DNA of 64,000 nt from Paenibacillus naphthalenovorans (GTDB taxonomy: Bacteria; Bacillota; Bacilli; Paenibacillales; NBRC-103111): contig NZ_FNDY01000016.1 in NCBI RefSeq assembly GCF_900099895.1, forward strand, positions 28,478 through 92,477, given 5' to 3'. This document shows, one piece after another, positions 7,681 through 17,606 of the stretch. The notes beneath the pieces were generated by a model. It was not told the origin of the DNA. It did not search any database and saw only the letters and a program-made list of their open reading frames with translations. Made by a program: the position numbers and the translations under genes. Numbering within the stretch: the stretch's first letter is position 1; each line of letters begins with the position of its first letter.

Positions 7681-9036
7681 ATGAGCCTCCAATGGAACCG
7701 CATGGCCGTGATGACCAGCATAGTGCTCGCCGTGCTGATTTCATCGATAGATACGACCATTATGAATACGACGATGCCGTTAATCGCCGAAGAGCTTGGA
7801 AATGTAAAGCTGTATGCGTGGAGCTTCGCTTCCTATATGATTATCTGTACGATCGTAACGCCGCTCAGCGGACGGATCTCCGATATATTCGGGAGGAAAA
7901 AAGTACTGGCCGTTGGGATCTTAATCTTTTTGGTAGGCTCCATCCTGTGCGGAATGGCATCCTCCATGCTGGAGTTGGTTCTGTACCGCGGCGTCCAAGG
8001 GCTGGGGGCCGGAGCGATGATTGCCTTTCCGGCTATTATTGCGGGCGATTTGTTCTCAGTGGAAGCGCGGGGCAAAATCCAGGCGCTTTTTACAGGTATG
8101 TGGGGATTATCGGCTGTATTGGCGCCCCTCCTGGGCAGTTTGTTTATCGAGCGATTAACATGGCGCTGGATTTTCTATATCAACATCCCGATTTGTCTGG
8201 CCTCTTTATTGCTGCTGATTCCATATCGGGAAGTATACCAGGCCCGCAAAAGCACAATCAATTATACAGGATCGCTTTTGTTCGGGTTGGGGATCGGACT
8301 TCTCCTTCTCAACACGGTGGTTGCGGAAGGCTATCTGCTGTATACCGTCCTGGGCCTGCTGTTCATGGCGCTTTTCATATGGAATGAGCGAAGGCATCCG
8401 TCCCCGATCGTACCGATGGAGCTGATGCGAAACGGGACGGTAGCGTGGATGAATCTGAATGCCTTTTTGACCTGTGCAGCTTTATTCGGCGCTTCGAGCT
8501 ACATTCCATATTATTTGCAGCACCAGGGATATTCGGTCTTTATGAGCGGGCTGGCGCTCATCGGCATGTCCGTTGGGTGGAGCCTCATGGGGGTGCCTGC
8601 AGGCAAATGGATACTGAAATTCGGCTACCGGCCGCTGCTCGTGATCGGGAATGCCCTTTTGGTTCTGTCGGGTCTGCTTTTGCTGTTTTTACCGGATCAG
8701 GGGGGCTTCTGGTTCGTTAATGGCGCCTTGCTGCTGCAGGGGATGGCCTTCGGCTTGCTGGTTACCGTTTCCGTCATCGGCTCCCAGCAGCTTGTCGATT
8801 CCCATCAGAAGGGAATTTCCACCTCGCTGCAGGTGTTTGCCCGTAATATCGGGACAGCGGCGGGAGTAACGATCATGGGGGCGCTCCTGACGAATGCTCC
8901 CGAATTTATGACCGGGATACACCGGCTGTTCCTTTATGGCTTCATTGTCGCGCTGGTCGCACTAGCTTCCACTCTTTTTCTGTTTATGAAGCACGAAAAC
9001 GCAGGTATGCCTGCCAAAAAGCTCGGCGAACTCTAA
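7681..9036 (+). CDS. MFS multidrug efflux transporter (DHA2/EmrB-QacA type)
   Basis: 451 residues, mostly hydrophobic, with 12-14 membrane segments. Family motifs are visible: the helix 1 motif D1 (LAVLISSIDTTIMNTTMPLIAEEL), motif A in loop 2-3 (GRISDIFGRKKVL, about residues 61-73) and motif B/C-like sequence in helices 4-5 (LYRGVQGLGAGAMIAFPAI). The N-terminal Asp of motif D1 is typical of drug:H+ antiporters of the 14-helix group. The start follows GGAAGGGTGGGG. No regulator gene is adjacent. The gene ends two bases from the convergent PBP gene, with no terminator between them. Confidence 0.88.
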   Translation: MSLQWNRMAVMTSIVLAVLISSIDTTIMNTTMPLIAEELGNVKLYAWSFASYMIICTIVTPLSGRISDIFGRKKVLAVGILIFLVGSILCGMASSMLELVLYRGVQGLGAGAMIAFPAIIAGDLFSVEARGKIQALFTGMWGLSAVLAPLLGSLFIERLTWRWIFYINIPICLASLLLLIPYREVYQARKSTINYTGSLLFGLGIGLLLLNTVVAEGYLLYTVLGLLFMALFIWNERRHPSPIVPMELMRNGTVAWMNLNAFLTCAALFGASSYIPYYLQHQGYSVFMSGLALIGMSVGWSLMGVPAGKWILKFGYRPLLVIGNALLVLSGLLLLFLPDQGGFWFVNGALLLQGMAFGLLVTVSVIGSQQLVDSHQKGISTSLQVFARNIGTAAGVTIMGALLTNAPEFMTGIHRLFLYGFIVALVALASTLFLFMKHENAGMPAKKLGEL

Positions 9037-9037
9037 G

Positions 9038-11341
9038 TTAATCGTCGCTCTTTCGATCTTTCCTTTCTTCCTTAGCTCTTCTTTCTTCGCGTTTGGGCTT
9101 GCGATCTTCTTCGTCACGGTACATATTTTGCCGCTTGGATGGCTTGGCTTGCAGTTGGGCTTGCTGTGCGGCAAGCACTTCATCCGGGACAGGGAACGGG
9201 GTGACCGGCACATCCTTTAACGCCCGGGTCATGATTTCACGAAAGAGCACCGCTGGCACCGCACCGCCCGAGGTCGTCAGGTAATGATTCTGATCGGTCT
9301 TGTCGTACCCGAGCCAGATCGCGGCGGTCAGCTCGGGTGTAAATCCTACGAACCATGCATCTTTCGCCCCGTTGCCGCCAATCCTTGCAAATTCAGGGGT
9401 ATCCGGCAGCTGGGTCGTGCCTGTCTTCCCCGCCGTGGGGCGTCCGTCAAGAAGCGCAGCCGCTTGGCCCGTTCCGACGGCTACGGCTTCCTGCAGAAGC
9501 TGCGTCATCGTATAAGCATGGACGGGAGCCGTGAGCATTGTCCTCTGCGGTACGGCTTCGACCAAGGGATGCCCGTCCTTGGTTGTGATCCGTGTGATGA
9601 CGTGGGCCCGTTCCATCACCCCTTGATTGGCGATGGCGCCGTAGGCCTGTGCCATCTGCAGGGGGGAGACGCCCGCGGACAGACCGCCGAGAGCCAGGCT
9701 CAAGTTGCGGTCTTTCTCCGGCAGGTCGATGCCGGCCCGGCGTACATAGTCCAGCCCCGCATCGATCCCGATTTCGTTCAGGAGCCAGACGGGAGGGATG
9801 TTCCACGAGCGCAGTACGGCCTCCCGCAATGTAACCTGCCCGCGCGTCTGTCCATCCCAGTTGCTGGGCCGGTAGCCTCCGATGTCGAGCCGACCATCGT
9901 AAAGCAGCGAGTCGGGAGTGTACCCGCGTTCGAGCGCAGGGCCGTAAACAGCCAGCGGCTTGAACGTAGAGCCTGGCTGGCGCTTCAGCTTCGTAGCGCG
10001 GTTGAAGCCGCGGTATACCTGATCCCCGCGTGCCCCGACGATGGCCCGAATGCCGCCGGTACGATGATCGAGCACGACGACTCCGCTTTGAACAGGCCGA
10101 TCCCCCGGACCTGCGGGAAACAGCGCATCGGTGCGATACACTTCTTCGGCAGCCTGCTGCACCTTCACATCCATTGTCGTATGAATGCGGAGTCCCAGCG
10201 TCAGTATTTGCTGCTCCGTGAAGCCGTACAGCCTCTCCGCTTCATCCATCACATAATCTACGAAGGAGGGATATCGTCCCTTGAGCGATTCTCCATTGTC
10301 GGGTTTGAGCGCAATCGGCTGATTGATGGTTTGCGCGTAAGTCGCTTCGTCAATGGTCCCCTGTTCCAGCATCAAGGAAAGAACCAGATTGCGGCGTTCC
10401 AAGGCTTTATCCGGATTTTTGACAGGCGAGTAGAGCGTCGGCGCCTTCGGCAGCCCGGCGAGCAGAGCCGATTCCGCCAGTGTCAGTTCTTTAACCGGCT
10501 TGCCGAAATATTGCCAGGCCGCTCCTTCCACGCCCCAGCGTCCTTCTCCATAATAGATGCTGTTTAAGTACAGCTCCAAGATTTCATCCTTGCTGTAGGC
10601 AAAATTGATTTTGATGGCGTAGCCCAATTCTTTCACTTTCCGGCTGAGCGTTTTATCCGAATCCAGGAACAGGTTTTTGGCCAGCTGCTGTGTAATCGTG
10701 CTGCCGCCTTCCTTCAGGGAGCCCGACTGCAGATCGCGGATCAGCGCCCTCCCGATCGACCAGAGATCGAATCCCGCGTGTTCATAGAAGCGGCGATCTT
10801 CCACGGCGATCACGGCGTTTTTCAGGTCTGCCGGAATCTCCTCAAGCGGCACAGGGATGATGCGCGAGGAGGAAAGCTGGGAAACCGGCTGTTCGCCGGC
10901 ATCCATCACGAAGCTCGGCTCGGGAAGCGGATGCTCGAGCTTGCTGATATCCAAGCCGCGAACCCACAATGCGAACAGACCGATGAAGGATGTACCGGCC
11001 AAAAACAGCAGCAGAGCACTCCACAGCAGCATCCGGCGCTTGACCCTCCACTTCCCGGATTTTGCGACTTTAGACGGTGCTTCTGTTTCCGGTCCAGCGA
11101 TATCCGTCTTGTTCTGCTTTTGTTCCGGTTTCACGGCAGGTCCCTGGGAACTGCTAGCCCCCTGCGATTTTCCGGCTGTTTTGCCCCAAGCGGCACGTGC
11201 GGCCTGAAGCGCCTGCTTATGGTTCCTTTCAGGGGAACCGGACGGATTATGCCTCACACCGGATGGCTTTTGGAGGGAGGCCGACGGTTTGGATTCTTTA
11301 GGGTTCCGGCTCAACCAGCCATTTATCGGTGAACGTTTCAT
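9038..11341 (-). CDS. Class A penicillin-binding protein (PBP1A-type glycosyltransferase/transpeptidase)
   Basis: 767 residues from the ATG at 11341 (AAAGGGG upstream); a longer frame to 11614 is not supported. Order: a basic, low-complexity cytoplasmic tail of about 100 residues; one membrane helix (about 104-126); a GT51 domain with EDRRFYEHAGFD (catalytic Glu181) and GGSTITQQLAKNLFL; then a transpeptidase domain with STFK (Ser458 and Lys461), SWN (512-514) and KTG (638-640). All active-site motifs are intact. It polymerises and cross-links peptidoglycan at the membrane. The C-terminus is a highly charged Lys/Arg/Glu tail. It is monocistronic and divergent from rluF. A second class A PBP lies at 42092-44164. 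Confidence 0.93.
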   Translation of the reverse strand: MKRSPINGWLSRNPKESKPSASLQKPSGVRHNPSGSPERNHKQALQAARAAWGKTAGKSQGASSSQGPAVKPEQKQNKTDIAGPETEAPSKVAKSGKWRVKRRMLLWSALLLFLAGTSFIGLFALWVRGLDISKLEHPLPEPSFVMDAGEQPVSQLSSSRIIPVPLEEIPADLKNAVIAVEDRRFYEHAGFDLWSIGRALIRDLQSGSLKEGGSTITQQLAKNLFLDSDKTLSRKVKELGYAIKINFAYSKDEILELYLNSIYYGEGRWGVEGAAWQYFGKPVKELTLAESALLAGLPKAPTLYSPVKNPDKALERRNLVLSLMLEQGTIDEATYAQTINQPIALKPDNGESLKGRYPSFVDYVMDEAERLYGFTEQQILTLGLRIHTTMDVKVQQAAEEVYRTDALFPAGPGDRPVQSGVVVLDHRTGGIRAIVGARGDQVYRGFNRATKLKRQPGSTFKPLAVYGPALERGYTPDSLLYDGRLDIGGYRPSNWDGQTRGQVTLREAVLRSWNIPPVWLLNEIGIDAGLDYVRRAGIDLPEKDRNLSLALGGLSAGVSPLQMAQAYGAIANQGVMERAHVITRITTKDGHPLVEAVPQRTMLTAPVHAYTMTQLLQEAVAVGTGQAAALLDGRPTAGKTGTTQLPDTPEFARIGGNGAKDAWFVGFTPELTAAIWLGYDKTDQNHYLTTSGGAVPAVLFREIMTRALKDVPVTPFPVPDEVLAAQQAQLQAKPSKRQNMYRDEEDRKPKREERRAKEERKDRKSDD

Positions 11342-11448
11342 TCCATCTATACCCCTTTCTATCTCTGCTAACCTATTCGCAGCCACCCCCCTTTTTAAGC
11401 TGGTGGACGGGCTGAAAAACGGAAAACCGTGACACGGGTTTCGGAAAT

Positions 11449-11476
11449 TTGATACGGGAAACCGGCATGATATAAT
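11449..11476 (+). promoter_or_regulatory. Sigma-A promoter of rluF
   Basis: TTGATA (11449-11454), 16-base spacer and TATAAT (11471-11476), 43 bp before the rluF start. Confidence 0.7.
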
Positions 11477-11519
11477 AAAGCAATGAAAAATGCCAATGAT
11501 ATGCGGAAGTAGGGTTTTC

Positions 11520-12224
11520 ATGCGAATTAACAAGTTTATAAGCGAAACGGGTTTTTGTTCCCGTCGTGAAGTGGATAAATTGATCGAAGCGAAGCGCGTG
11601 ACCATTAACGGCAAGCTGGCGGAGCTGGGAACTCAAGTAAACGAGGGCGATGAAGTACGGATTGACGGGAAAAGAGTGGGTGCTAAAAAGAAGCATGTGT
11701 ACATCGCACTAAACAAGCCGGTGGGCATTACCAGTACGACGGAGCGGCATATCCGAGGCAATATCGTGGATTTCGTGGGGCATCGGGAGCGGATTTTTCC
11801 GATCGGGCGGCTCGATAAGGATTCCGAAGGGCTTATTTTGCTGACCAATGACGGGGATATCGTCAATAAAATTTTGCGTTCGGAATACGAGCACGAAAAA
11901 GAATATATCGTTACGGTGGATAAGCCGATCACGCCGATGTTTGTTCAGGGCATGTCCGGCGGCGTCCGCATTCTCGGAACCGTGACTAAGCCGTGTCGGA
12001 TCACACGTCTGGACGATCGTACGTTCCGCATTATTTTGACCCAAGGACTCAACCGGCAGATCAGGCGGATGTGCGCGGCTTTCGGATATGAGGTGCGAAA
12101 GCTGAAGAGGGTGCGTATCATGAATATCAAGCTTGGCGATTTGCCGTTAGGGCGGTGGCGCGATCTCAAGCCTGATGAGCTGGAAGCTTTGTTTCGTCAG
12201 ATCGGGCATGAAGCTCATACGTGA
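11520..12224 (+). CDS. rluF: 23S rRNA pseudouridine synthase RluF
   Basis: 234 residues. An N-terminal S4 RNA-binding domain ([22 protein letters not shown], residues 1-60) is followed by an RsuA/RluF-type catalytic domain with the [10 protein letters not shown] motif (catalytic Asp99) and the [12 protein letters not shown] motif. RluF modifies U2604 of 23S rRNA; close relatives (RluB/RluE/RsuA) differ in specificity, but the length and the [16 protein letters not shown] start of the catalytic domain favour RluF. The ATG at 11520 is chosen over 11490 because the S4 domain starts there. Confidence 0.88.
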   Translation: MRINKFISETGFCSRREVDKLIEAKRVTINGKLAELGTQVNEGDEVRIDGKRVGAKKKHVYIALNKPVGITSTTERHIRGNIVDFVGHRERIFPIGRLDKDSEGLILLTNDGDIVNKILRSEYEHEKEYIVTVDKPITPMFVQGMSGGVRILGTVTKPCRITRLDDRTFRIILTQGLNRQIRRMCAAFGYEVRKLKRVRIMNIKLGDLPLGRWRDLKPDELEALFRQIGHEAHT

Positions 12225-12232
12225 CGGATTCA

Positions 12233-12342
12233 GGCACCTGAATTTTGTAATCTGTCTTGGGAGGCAAGCGGCGACAAGACGCCGTTTACTTCCACGATGC
12301 GGCTCAACAAGCCGATTTCGAGTCCCGGAAGCGTTAGGTGCC
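12233..12342. other. Structured convergent intergenic element
   Basis: GGCACCT (12233-12239) and AGGTGCC (12336-12342) are perfect 7-bp arms. They enclose at least two further hairpins: CGGCG-acaaga-CGCCG and CGGCT-caaca-AGCCG. It lies in the 268-bp gap between the convergent rluF and AraC-type genes. CTCTTTT follows the outer arm, so it may end rluF transcription. No gene is visible in this gap. Confidence 0.4.
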
Positions 12343-12492
12343 GGGGCTCTTTTCAACAATAAAGATTTTTCCCCGGCCAGTGTCTTCTCACCTAAACCAG
12401 TTGTTGACGACCCCGACTAAATCCCCGTTTCCATAATTTACAATCTAAGATAAAATAAAATATAACATTGTCCAAGCCGGATGAATGGCCTG

Positions 12493-13383
12493 TCAACCTT
12501 GAGGTATCGGATGAAGCACCGCATTGCGGTATTCCGTAGGCGAAGCCTGATAATGCCGTTTAAACTGCTTGGAGAAATATAACGGATCCTGGAAGCCGAC
12601 CGACGAGGCGATCTGTTCGACGGTAAGCTCTGGCCGTTCCCGAAGCAGGTGGCGCGCCTTATCCAGCCGCAACCGCAGCAGAAACGTTACGGGGGTCAGC
12701 CCGGTATGCTTTTTGAACAACGTCGACAAATACGCGCGGTTGTAGCCCAGCGTTTCGGCCATCAGCTCGATGGTGATCGGCTCGGCATACTGGGCGGTCA
12801 AATATTGCAGCGCCTGTTGTACCGTCTGCTCTCCGCCCGTGGTTTGTCTGGGCATGCTCGCCTGCTGCGGACGAAGGGCTTCGGCGTACTCCGCGAACAG
12901 CAGATGAAGCAACCCGTTCGCCCGGAGATTGGCGCCGGCGCTGCGGGATTGAAAGGCAAGCTGAATCTGGCGATACAACGCGCCGATCTTTCGCCTGCGA
13001 CCGGTATGGACGATGGGGGCAAGCGAGCTGAGGCCGATGTCTTGCAGCATCATGGACGCTTGGGGACCCTCAAAGGCAATCCAGCAATAATGCCAAGGCT
13101 CATCCCAATCCGCCGCGTAATGAATCAGCTGGCCCGGCTCGATCAGGAAGCTGTCCCCTGCGCCGAGCTGATAGGTTCGTCCCATACAAGCATATGTTCC
13201 TTTCCCGGACAAGATGTGATGAATAAGATAATAGTCGACGACCTTCGGACCCGGTTTGTGCCCGGGCCTGGTTTGGCTGTTGCCGGAGAACAGCACCGTC
13301 AGCGGGCTGCCTTCCGTCGGAGTCTCCGGGTTCGAAACGACGTAATAGCTATAGGTCCGTTTGGCTGATGAGGAAACGGGCAT
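12493..13383 (-). CDS. AraC-family transcriptional regulator next to the gal operon
   Basis: 296 residues from the ATG at 13383 (AAAGGAGG upstream); the longer frame to 13557 is rejected. The N-terminal half is a cupin-like sugar-sensing domain (VVDYYLIHHILSGKGTYACMG, GDSFLIEPGQLIHYAAD). The C-terminal 100 residues hold two helix-turn-helix motifs of AraC/XylS type (ELMAETLGYNRAYLSTLFKKHTG and VEQIASSVGFQDPLYFSKQFKRH). It is divergent from galK, galE and galT, so control of the Leloir operon or of galactoside use is likely (inference from position). Confidence 0.87.
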   Translation of the reverse strand: MPVSSSAKRTYSYYVVSNPETPTEGSPLTVLFSGNSQTRPGHKPGPKVVDYYLIHHILSGKGTYACMGRTYQLGAGDSFLIEPGQLIHYAADWDEPWHYCWIAFEGPQASMMLQDIGLSSLAPIVHTGRRRKIGALYRQIQLAFQSRSAGANLRANGLLHLLFAEYAEALRPQQASMPRQTTGGEQTVQQALQYLTAQYAEPITIELMAETLGYNRAYLSTLFKKHTGLTPVTFLLRLRLDKARHLLRERPELTVEQIASSVGFQDPLYFSKQFKRHYQASPTEYRNAVLHPIPQG

Positions 13384-13542
13384 TAGAAGGGCTGCCTCCT
13401 TTGCTGTGGATTGAAATGTATTCCGCAGTATGCAAACGATCCATGTTTGCATGGCGCACGGCTGAGCGTTCCGATCCGCTTCGGTCAAGCCGTCAGCGGA
13501 AAGGGGGTACAACACGCTCCGGAACCTCTTATTTATGGTTAC

Positions 13543-13551
13543 ATTATACCA
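13543..13551 (-). promoter_or_regulatory. Extended -10 promoter for the AraC-type regulator
   Basis: On the minus strand the sequence TGGTATAAT gives an extended -10 element, 160 bp before the start. It sits in the 329-bp divergent region shared with galK, inside an imperfect palindrome (ATGGT...ACCAT). A TATACT for galK is visible near 13686 but has no good -35. Confidence 0.45.
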
Positions 13552-13712
13552 TGTCATGGGCAGCGGACCCGCAATAATCTAACATTTATCCATATCAAGC
13601 TTACATCCTTCCATAGTGTCGGCGGAAGCGTCCGCGTTATACTTGAGGCATAGATTGATCAGAACAACAATGGATTTTTCCAATATACTATGGTAAACGA
13701 GGTGAAGCCCTC

Positions 13713-14882
13713 ATGACAGAAATCCAAGCATTGAAGGAGCAGTTCGTAAAGCTTTACGGGGCTGGAGATTCCCGTCCGATTCGGGTGTTTCATGCCCCGG
13801 GGCGCGTGAATCTGATCGGTGAGCATACGGATTACAACGGGGGCTGCGTATTGCCTGCGGCACTTACCTTCGGGACGACGATGCTGATTCGCAAGCGGGC
13901 CGACGGGCAAGTGGGTTTGGCTTCGATGAATTTCCCTCTCCGCAAACATATTTCCATTCAAGGTTTGGTATACAACCAGGAAGACGGCTGGATCAATTAT
14001 CCCAAAGGGATTATTCGTGGGCTGCAAGAGAAGGGCGTAGCTGTCGGAGGGTATGATATCCTTTACAGCGGTGCGATTCCGAACGGGTCCGGCTTGTCTT
14101 CCTCGGCTTCCATCGAAGTGGTGACGGCTTACGGTCTGCTGTCCATGGAAGAACAGCCCGCGGACAAGGTTGACATTGCTCTTTTGTCGCAGAAGGCCGA
14201 AAATACGTTTGTTGGCGTGCAGTGCGGGATCATGGATCAATTCGCAGTGGCCATGGGGAAGAAGGATCACGCGATTCTGCTGATGTGCGATACGCTGGAA
14301 TATCGGCATGTGCCTTTTGAAACCGGCGTCTATAGGCTGGTGATCGGCAACACCAATAAGAAACGCGGGCTCGTCGATTCCAAATATAACGAAAGGCGCA
14401 CCCAATGTGAGCTGGCGGTACGTGATTTGCAAGCGCTGCATCCGGGACTAACGCTGCTCGGACAGCTGTCGTTGGAACAATTTGAGGAGGCCAAGCATCT
14501 CATTGAGGATGAAACCGTGAAGAAACGGGCACAGCACGTAGTGGAAGAAATCGACCGTGTGCAGCAGTCCATTAAGGTGTTGGAACAAGGTGATTTGGAA
14601 GCGTTCGGGGGACTCATGACGGATTCCCATCGCTCCCTGCAAGACTTGTACGAGGTGACGGGCCCGGAGCTTGATACGATGGTGGAGTCGGCGCTTCAGG
14701 TTCCAGGCGTGCTCGGGTCGCGAATGACCGGTGCCGGCTTCGGAGGCTGTACCGTATCCCTTGTGCATCAGGACAGCGTAGAGCGGTTCATCGAAGAGGT
14801 CGGCCGCGAATATTTGAGAAAAACCGGCTTGCATCCGGACTTCTATGTATGTGACATTGGAGATGGAGTCAAGGAAATATAG
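13713..14882 (+). CDS. galK: Galactokinase
   Basis: 389 residues, standard length. GHMP-kinase motifs are clear: the galactokinase signature [15 protein letters not shown] (about residues 30-44), the phosphate-binding loop [13 protein letters not shown] (about 122-134) and the C-terminal GAGFGGC. It phosphorylates D-galactose with ATP in the first committed step of the Leloir pathway. AACGAGGTG precedes the ATG. First gene of galK-galE-galT; galE starts 37 bp after its stop. Confidence 0.96.
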   Translation: MTEIQALKEQFVKLYGAGDSRPIRVFHAPGRVNLIGEHTDYNGGCVLPAALTFGTTMLIRKRADGQVGLASMNFPLRKHISIQGLVYNQEDGWINYPKGIIRGLQEKGVAVGGYDILYSGAIPNGSGLSSSASIEVVTAYGLLSMEEQPADKVDIALLSQKAENTFVGVQCGIMDQFAVAMGKKDHAILLMCDTLEYRHVPFETGVYRLVIGNTNKKRGLVDSKYNERRTQCELAVRDLQALHPGLTLLGQLSLEQFEEAKHLIEDETVKKRAQHVVEEIDRVQQSIKVLEQGDLEAFGGLMTDSHRSLQDLYEVTGPELDTMVESALQVPGVLGSRMTGAGFGGCTVSLVHQDSVERFIEEVGREYLRKTGLHPDFYVCDIGDGVKEI

Positions 14883-14919
14883 AAGAGAGTCGCCCATGGG
14901 GAGACGGAAGGAGAGAAAC

Positions 14920-15906
14920 ATGGCTATTTTGGTTACTGGTGGAGCGGGCTACATCGGTTCGCATACGGTGGCGGAGCTGCTGGCAAAAGAAGAAGAGGTC
15001 GTGGTGGTCGATAATTTGCAGCAAGGGCATCGCGATGCGGTGCTCGGCGGAAAACTGTATGTGGGAGACATTCGTGATGCGGAGTTTTTGGATTCGGTAT
15101 TTAGAGAAAATGACATTGATGCGGTGATTCACTTCGCAGCAAATTCGCTTGTCAGCGAAAGCATGCAGAAGCCTGGTAAATATTATCACAATAATGTTTA
15201 CGGGACTTTATGCCTCCTGGAAAAAATGAACGAATATGGCGTGAAAAAAATCGTCTTTTCATCTACTGCAGCCACCTACGGAGAGCCGGAAAACATCCCG
15301 ATTCTCGAAACCGATCGAACGCTTCCGACCAACACTTACGGGGAAACGAAGCTGGCGATGGAAAAAATGATGCATTGGTTCGATACGGCCCACGGGATCA
15401 AATATGTATCCCTGCGTTATTTTAATGCCGCAGGTGCGCATGAAGGGGGCCAAATCGGAGAGGACCACACGCCAGAGACGCATCTGATTCCGATTATTCT
15501 GCAGGTGGCGTTGGGTCAGCGGCCCCACATTTCCATCTTTGGTGATGACTATGCGACGCCCGACGGCACGTGCATCCGTGATTATATTCACGTCAGCGAC
15601 CTGGCGGATGCGCATATCCTCGCGGTGGAGAAGCTGCGTCGGGGCGGGGAAAGCAGCGTATACAATCTCGGTAATGGCCGAGGCTTCTCTGTGAAGGAAG
15701 TTATCGATATCGCACGTGAAGTGACGGGGCACCCGATTCCTGCCGTCATGGAAGCGCGCCGCGCCGGAGATCCGGCCATTCTGGTCGCTTCCTCGGAACG
15801 TATGAAAGCCGAGCTGGGGTGGAAGCCGAAACGGGACATCCTTACGCAAATCATTGCCTCTGCGTGGAAATGGCATCGGACACATCCGAACGGCTACGGC
15901 AAATAA
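14920..15906 (+). CDS. galE: UDP-glucose 4-epimerase
   Basis: 328 residues from the ATG at 14920 (GGAAGGAGAG upstream). The extended SDR features are the NAD-binding [10 protein letters not shown] at the N-terminus, the catalytic Tyr-Lys pair in [10 protein letters not shown] and Ser in [13 protein letters not shown]. It interconverts UDP-galactose and UDP-glucose and links galactose use with cell-surface polysaccharide synthesis. Middle gene of the gal operon. Confidence 0.96.
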   Translation: MAILVTGGAGYIGSHTVAELLAKEEEVVVVDNLQQGHRDAVLGGKLYVGDIRDAEFLDSVFRENDIDAVIHFAANSLVSESMQKPGKYYHNNVYGTLCLLEKMNEYGVKKIVFSSTAATYGEPENIPILETDRTLPTNTYGETKLAMEKMMHWFDTAHGIKYVSLRYFNAAGAHEGGQIGEDHTPETHLIPIILQVALGQRPHISIFGDDYATPDGTCIRDYIHVSDLADAHILAVEKLRRGGESSVYNLGNGRGFSVKEVIDIAREVTGHPIPAVMEARRAGDPAILVASSERMKAELGWKPKRDILTQIIASAWKWHRTHPNGYGK

Positions 15907-15949
15907 GACTGGAAGTGGGGACCACAGCTTAGAAGGGGGAGGGATGACA

Positions 15950-17539
15950 ATGGAATATAACCAAACGGAAACGGGCTGCAGCACTTCCGATCGAAAGGCG
16001 GCTTACCTGGTGGAACGCTTGCTTCAGTTCGGATTGGTGCAGAAGCTGCTTGAGCCGCTGGATGTTTACGCGGCGCGCAACGGATTGCTCGATTTGCTTC
16101 GCATTGCCGAGCCTTATACGGGAGAGCTGAGGGAGCCTGCCGCAGACAGTCCTGCAGAGCTGCTTGAACCGCTGCTGGATTACGCGGCCGATACGGGGAT
16201 ATTGGAAGAAAACCATACGACGCTGCGCGATTTAATGGATTCCCGTATCATGGGCCAACTGATGCCGCGGCAGTCGGAGCTGGCAGAGCGGTTTTGGACT
16301 ATAGCGAGGAGGGACGGAGTAGAGCGGGCGACGGACTTTTTCTATAAGCTGTGTATCGATTCCAACTATATTCGTATGGACCGGATCCGTAAAAATCTGT
16401 ATTGGCTTGCACCGACGGAGTATGGAGACCTGGAAATCACCGTTAATCTCTCCAAGCCGGAGATGGACCCCAAAACCATCGCGATGCTCAAAAATGCCCC
16501 TCAAAGCCATTATCCCCGGTGCCTGCTCTGTGTAGAGAACGTGGGTTATGCGGGAAGGTTGAATCACCCTGCCAGGCAGAATTTGCGGGTTATTCCGCTT
16601 GAGCTGTTGGGTGAAACGTGGTATTTCCAATATTCGCCTTATGTGTATTATCATGAGCACAGTATTATTTTCGACGGGTTGCACCGGCCGATGAAAATGA
16701 CAAAGATGACCCTCGGGCGGCTGCTTGACTTCGTTGACCGGTTTCCACACTATTTTATCGGCTCGAATGCCGATCTGCCGATCGTGGGCGGATCGATTCT
16801 GAATCACGACCATTTTCAAGGCGGCCGTCACCGATTTCCGATGGAACGGGCGGAGGTGGAGGAAAGCTTCAGCCATCCGGACTTTGCAGGAGTGAAGCTC
16901 GGCATCGTCCATTGGCCCATGTCGGTCATCCGCCTCTCAAGCCGTGACCGGGAGCTTCTGCTGAAGCTTGCCGCTATGGTTTTGGAGCGCTGGAAGGAAT
17001 ATAGCGATCCCTCACAAGACATCAAAGCCTACTCCGAGCAAGAGGGGACGAAGGTGCCGCACAATACCGTGACTCCCATTGCCCGCAAAAATGCAAGCGG
17101 CGATTACGAGCTGGATCTTGTGCTGCGCAACAACCGAACCAGTGCGGAGCATCCGGAAGGTATTTTCCACCCGCATCGGGAGCTGCATCATATTAAGAAG
17201 GAAAACATCGGCTTGATTGAGGTCATGGGTCTGGCGGTGCTGCCGGGACGTTTAAAGGACGAACTGGAACTGGCAGCAAGATTGCTGACCGGAGAGACAG
17301 CGTTGGACGAGCGGATGATGCTGGACCCCGGGCATCCGCTGCACAAGCATAAAGCTTGGCTGAAGGAACTGGTTGAACGCTACGGCACGGCATTGCCGGA
17401 CGAGAAGGCTGCAGAAGTGCTTCGGAACGAAGTGGGCCGCAAATTTTTGAATGTGCTCCAGGATGCGGGCGTATATAAGCTGGATGCGCATGGCCGTCAA
17501 GGCTTCCGCCGTTTCCTGAGGCACTTGGGAGTCCAATAG
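15950..17539 (+). CDS. galT: UDP-glucose-hexose-1-phosphate uridylyltransferase, type 2
   Basis: 529 residues from the ATG at 15950, which has GGGAGGG six bases upstream; an ATG two codons earlier abuts the ribosome-binding site. The length and sequence (SNYIRMDRIRKN, FYYKLC-like region, GSNADLPIVGGSILNHDHFQGG, PHNTVTPIARK) match the Bacillota type 2 GalT rather than the shorter E. coli type. It transfers UMP between UDP-glucose and galactose-1-phosphate. The HxH-like active-site segment is seen as NHDHFQGG. Last gene of galKET, followed by a hairpin terminator. Confidence 0.95.
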   Translation: MEYNQTETGCSTSDRKAAYLVERLLQFGLVQKLLEPLDVYAARNGLLDLLRIAEPYTGELREPAADSPAELLEPLLDYAADTGILEENHTTLRDLMDSRIMGQLMPRQSELAERFWTIARRDGVERATDFFYKLCIDSNYIRMDRIRKNLYWLAPTEYGDLEITVNLSKPEMDPKTIAMLKNAPQSHYPRCLLCVENVGYAGRLNHPARQNLRVIPLELLGETWYFQYSPYVYYHEHSIIFDGLHRPMKMTKMTLGRLLDFVDRFPHYFIGSNADLPIVGGSILNHDHFQGGRHRFPMERAEVEESFSHPDFAGVKLGIVHWPMSVIRLSSRDRELLLKLAAMVLERWKEYSDPSQDIKAYSEQEGTKVPHNTVTPIARKNASGDYELDLVLRNNRTSAEHPEGIFHPHRELHHIKKENIGLIEVMGLAVLPGRLKDELELAARLLTGETALDERMMLDPGHPLHKHKAWLKELVERYGTALPDEKAAEVLRNEVGRKFLNVLQDAGVYKLDAHGRQGFRRFLRHLGVQ

Positions 17540-17551
17540 GGAGGTTTGATG

Positions 17552-17583
17552 CCTGACCGCTCATGGAAACGGTCAGGATTTTT
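17552..17583 (+). terminator. Terminator of the gal operon
   Basis: CCTGACCG (17552-17559) pairs with CGGTCAGG (17570-17577), followed by ATTTTTG, 12 bp behind galT. Confidence 0.85.
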
Positions 17584-17606
17584 GCGTTTGTTATGTGAAA
17601 AAACGA

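Noticed and set aside
9284..10567. Long plus-strand open frame (about 427 codons) opposite the PBP gene
   Set aside because: It is the antisense of a complete class A PBP with all catalytic motifs; it has no ribosome-binding site and no recognisable protein features.
12233..12342. tRNA gene suggested by a 7-bp acceptor-like stem
   Set aside because: No anticodon or T-arm in the required order, 110 nt long and no CCA; kept only as a structured element.
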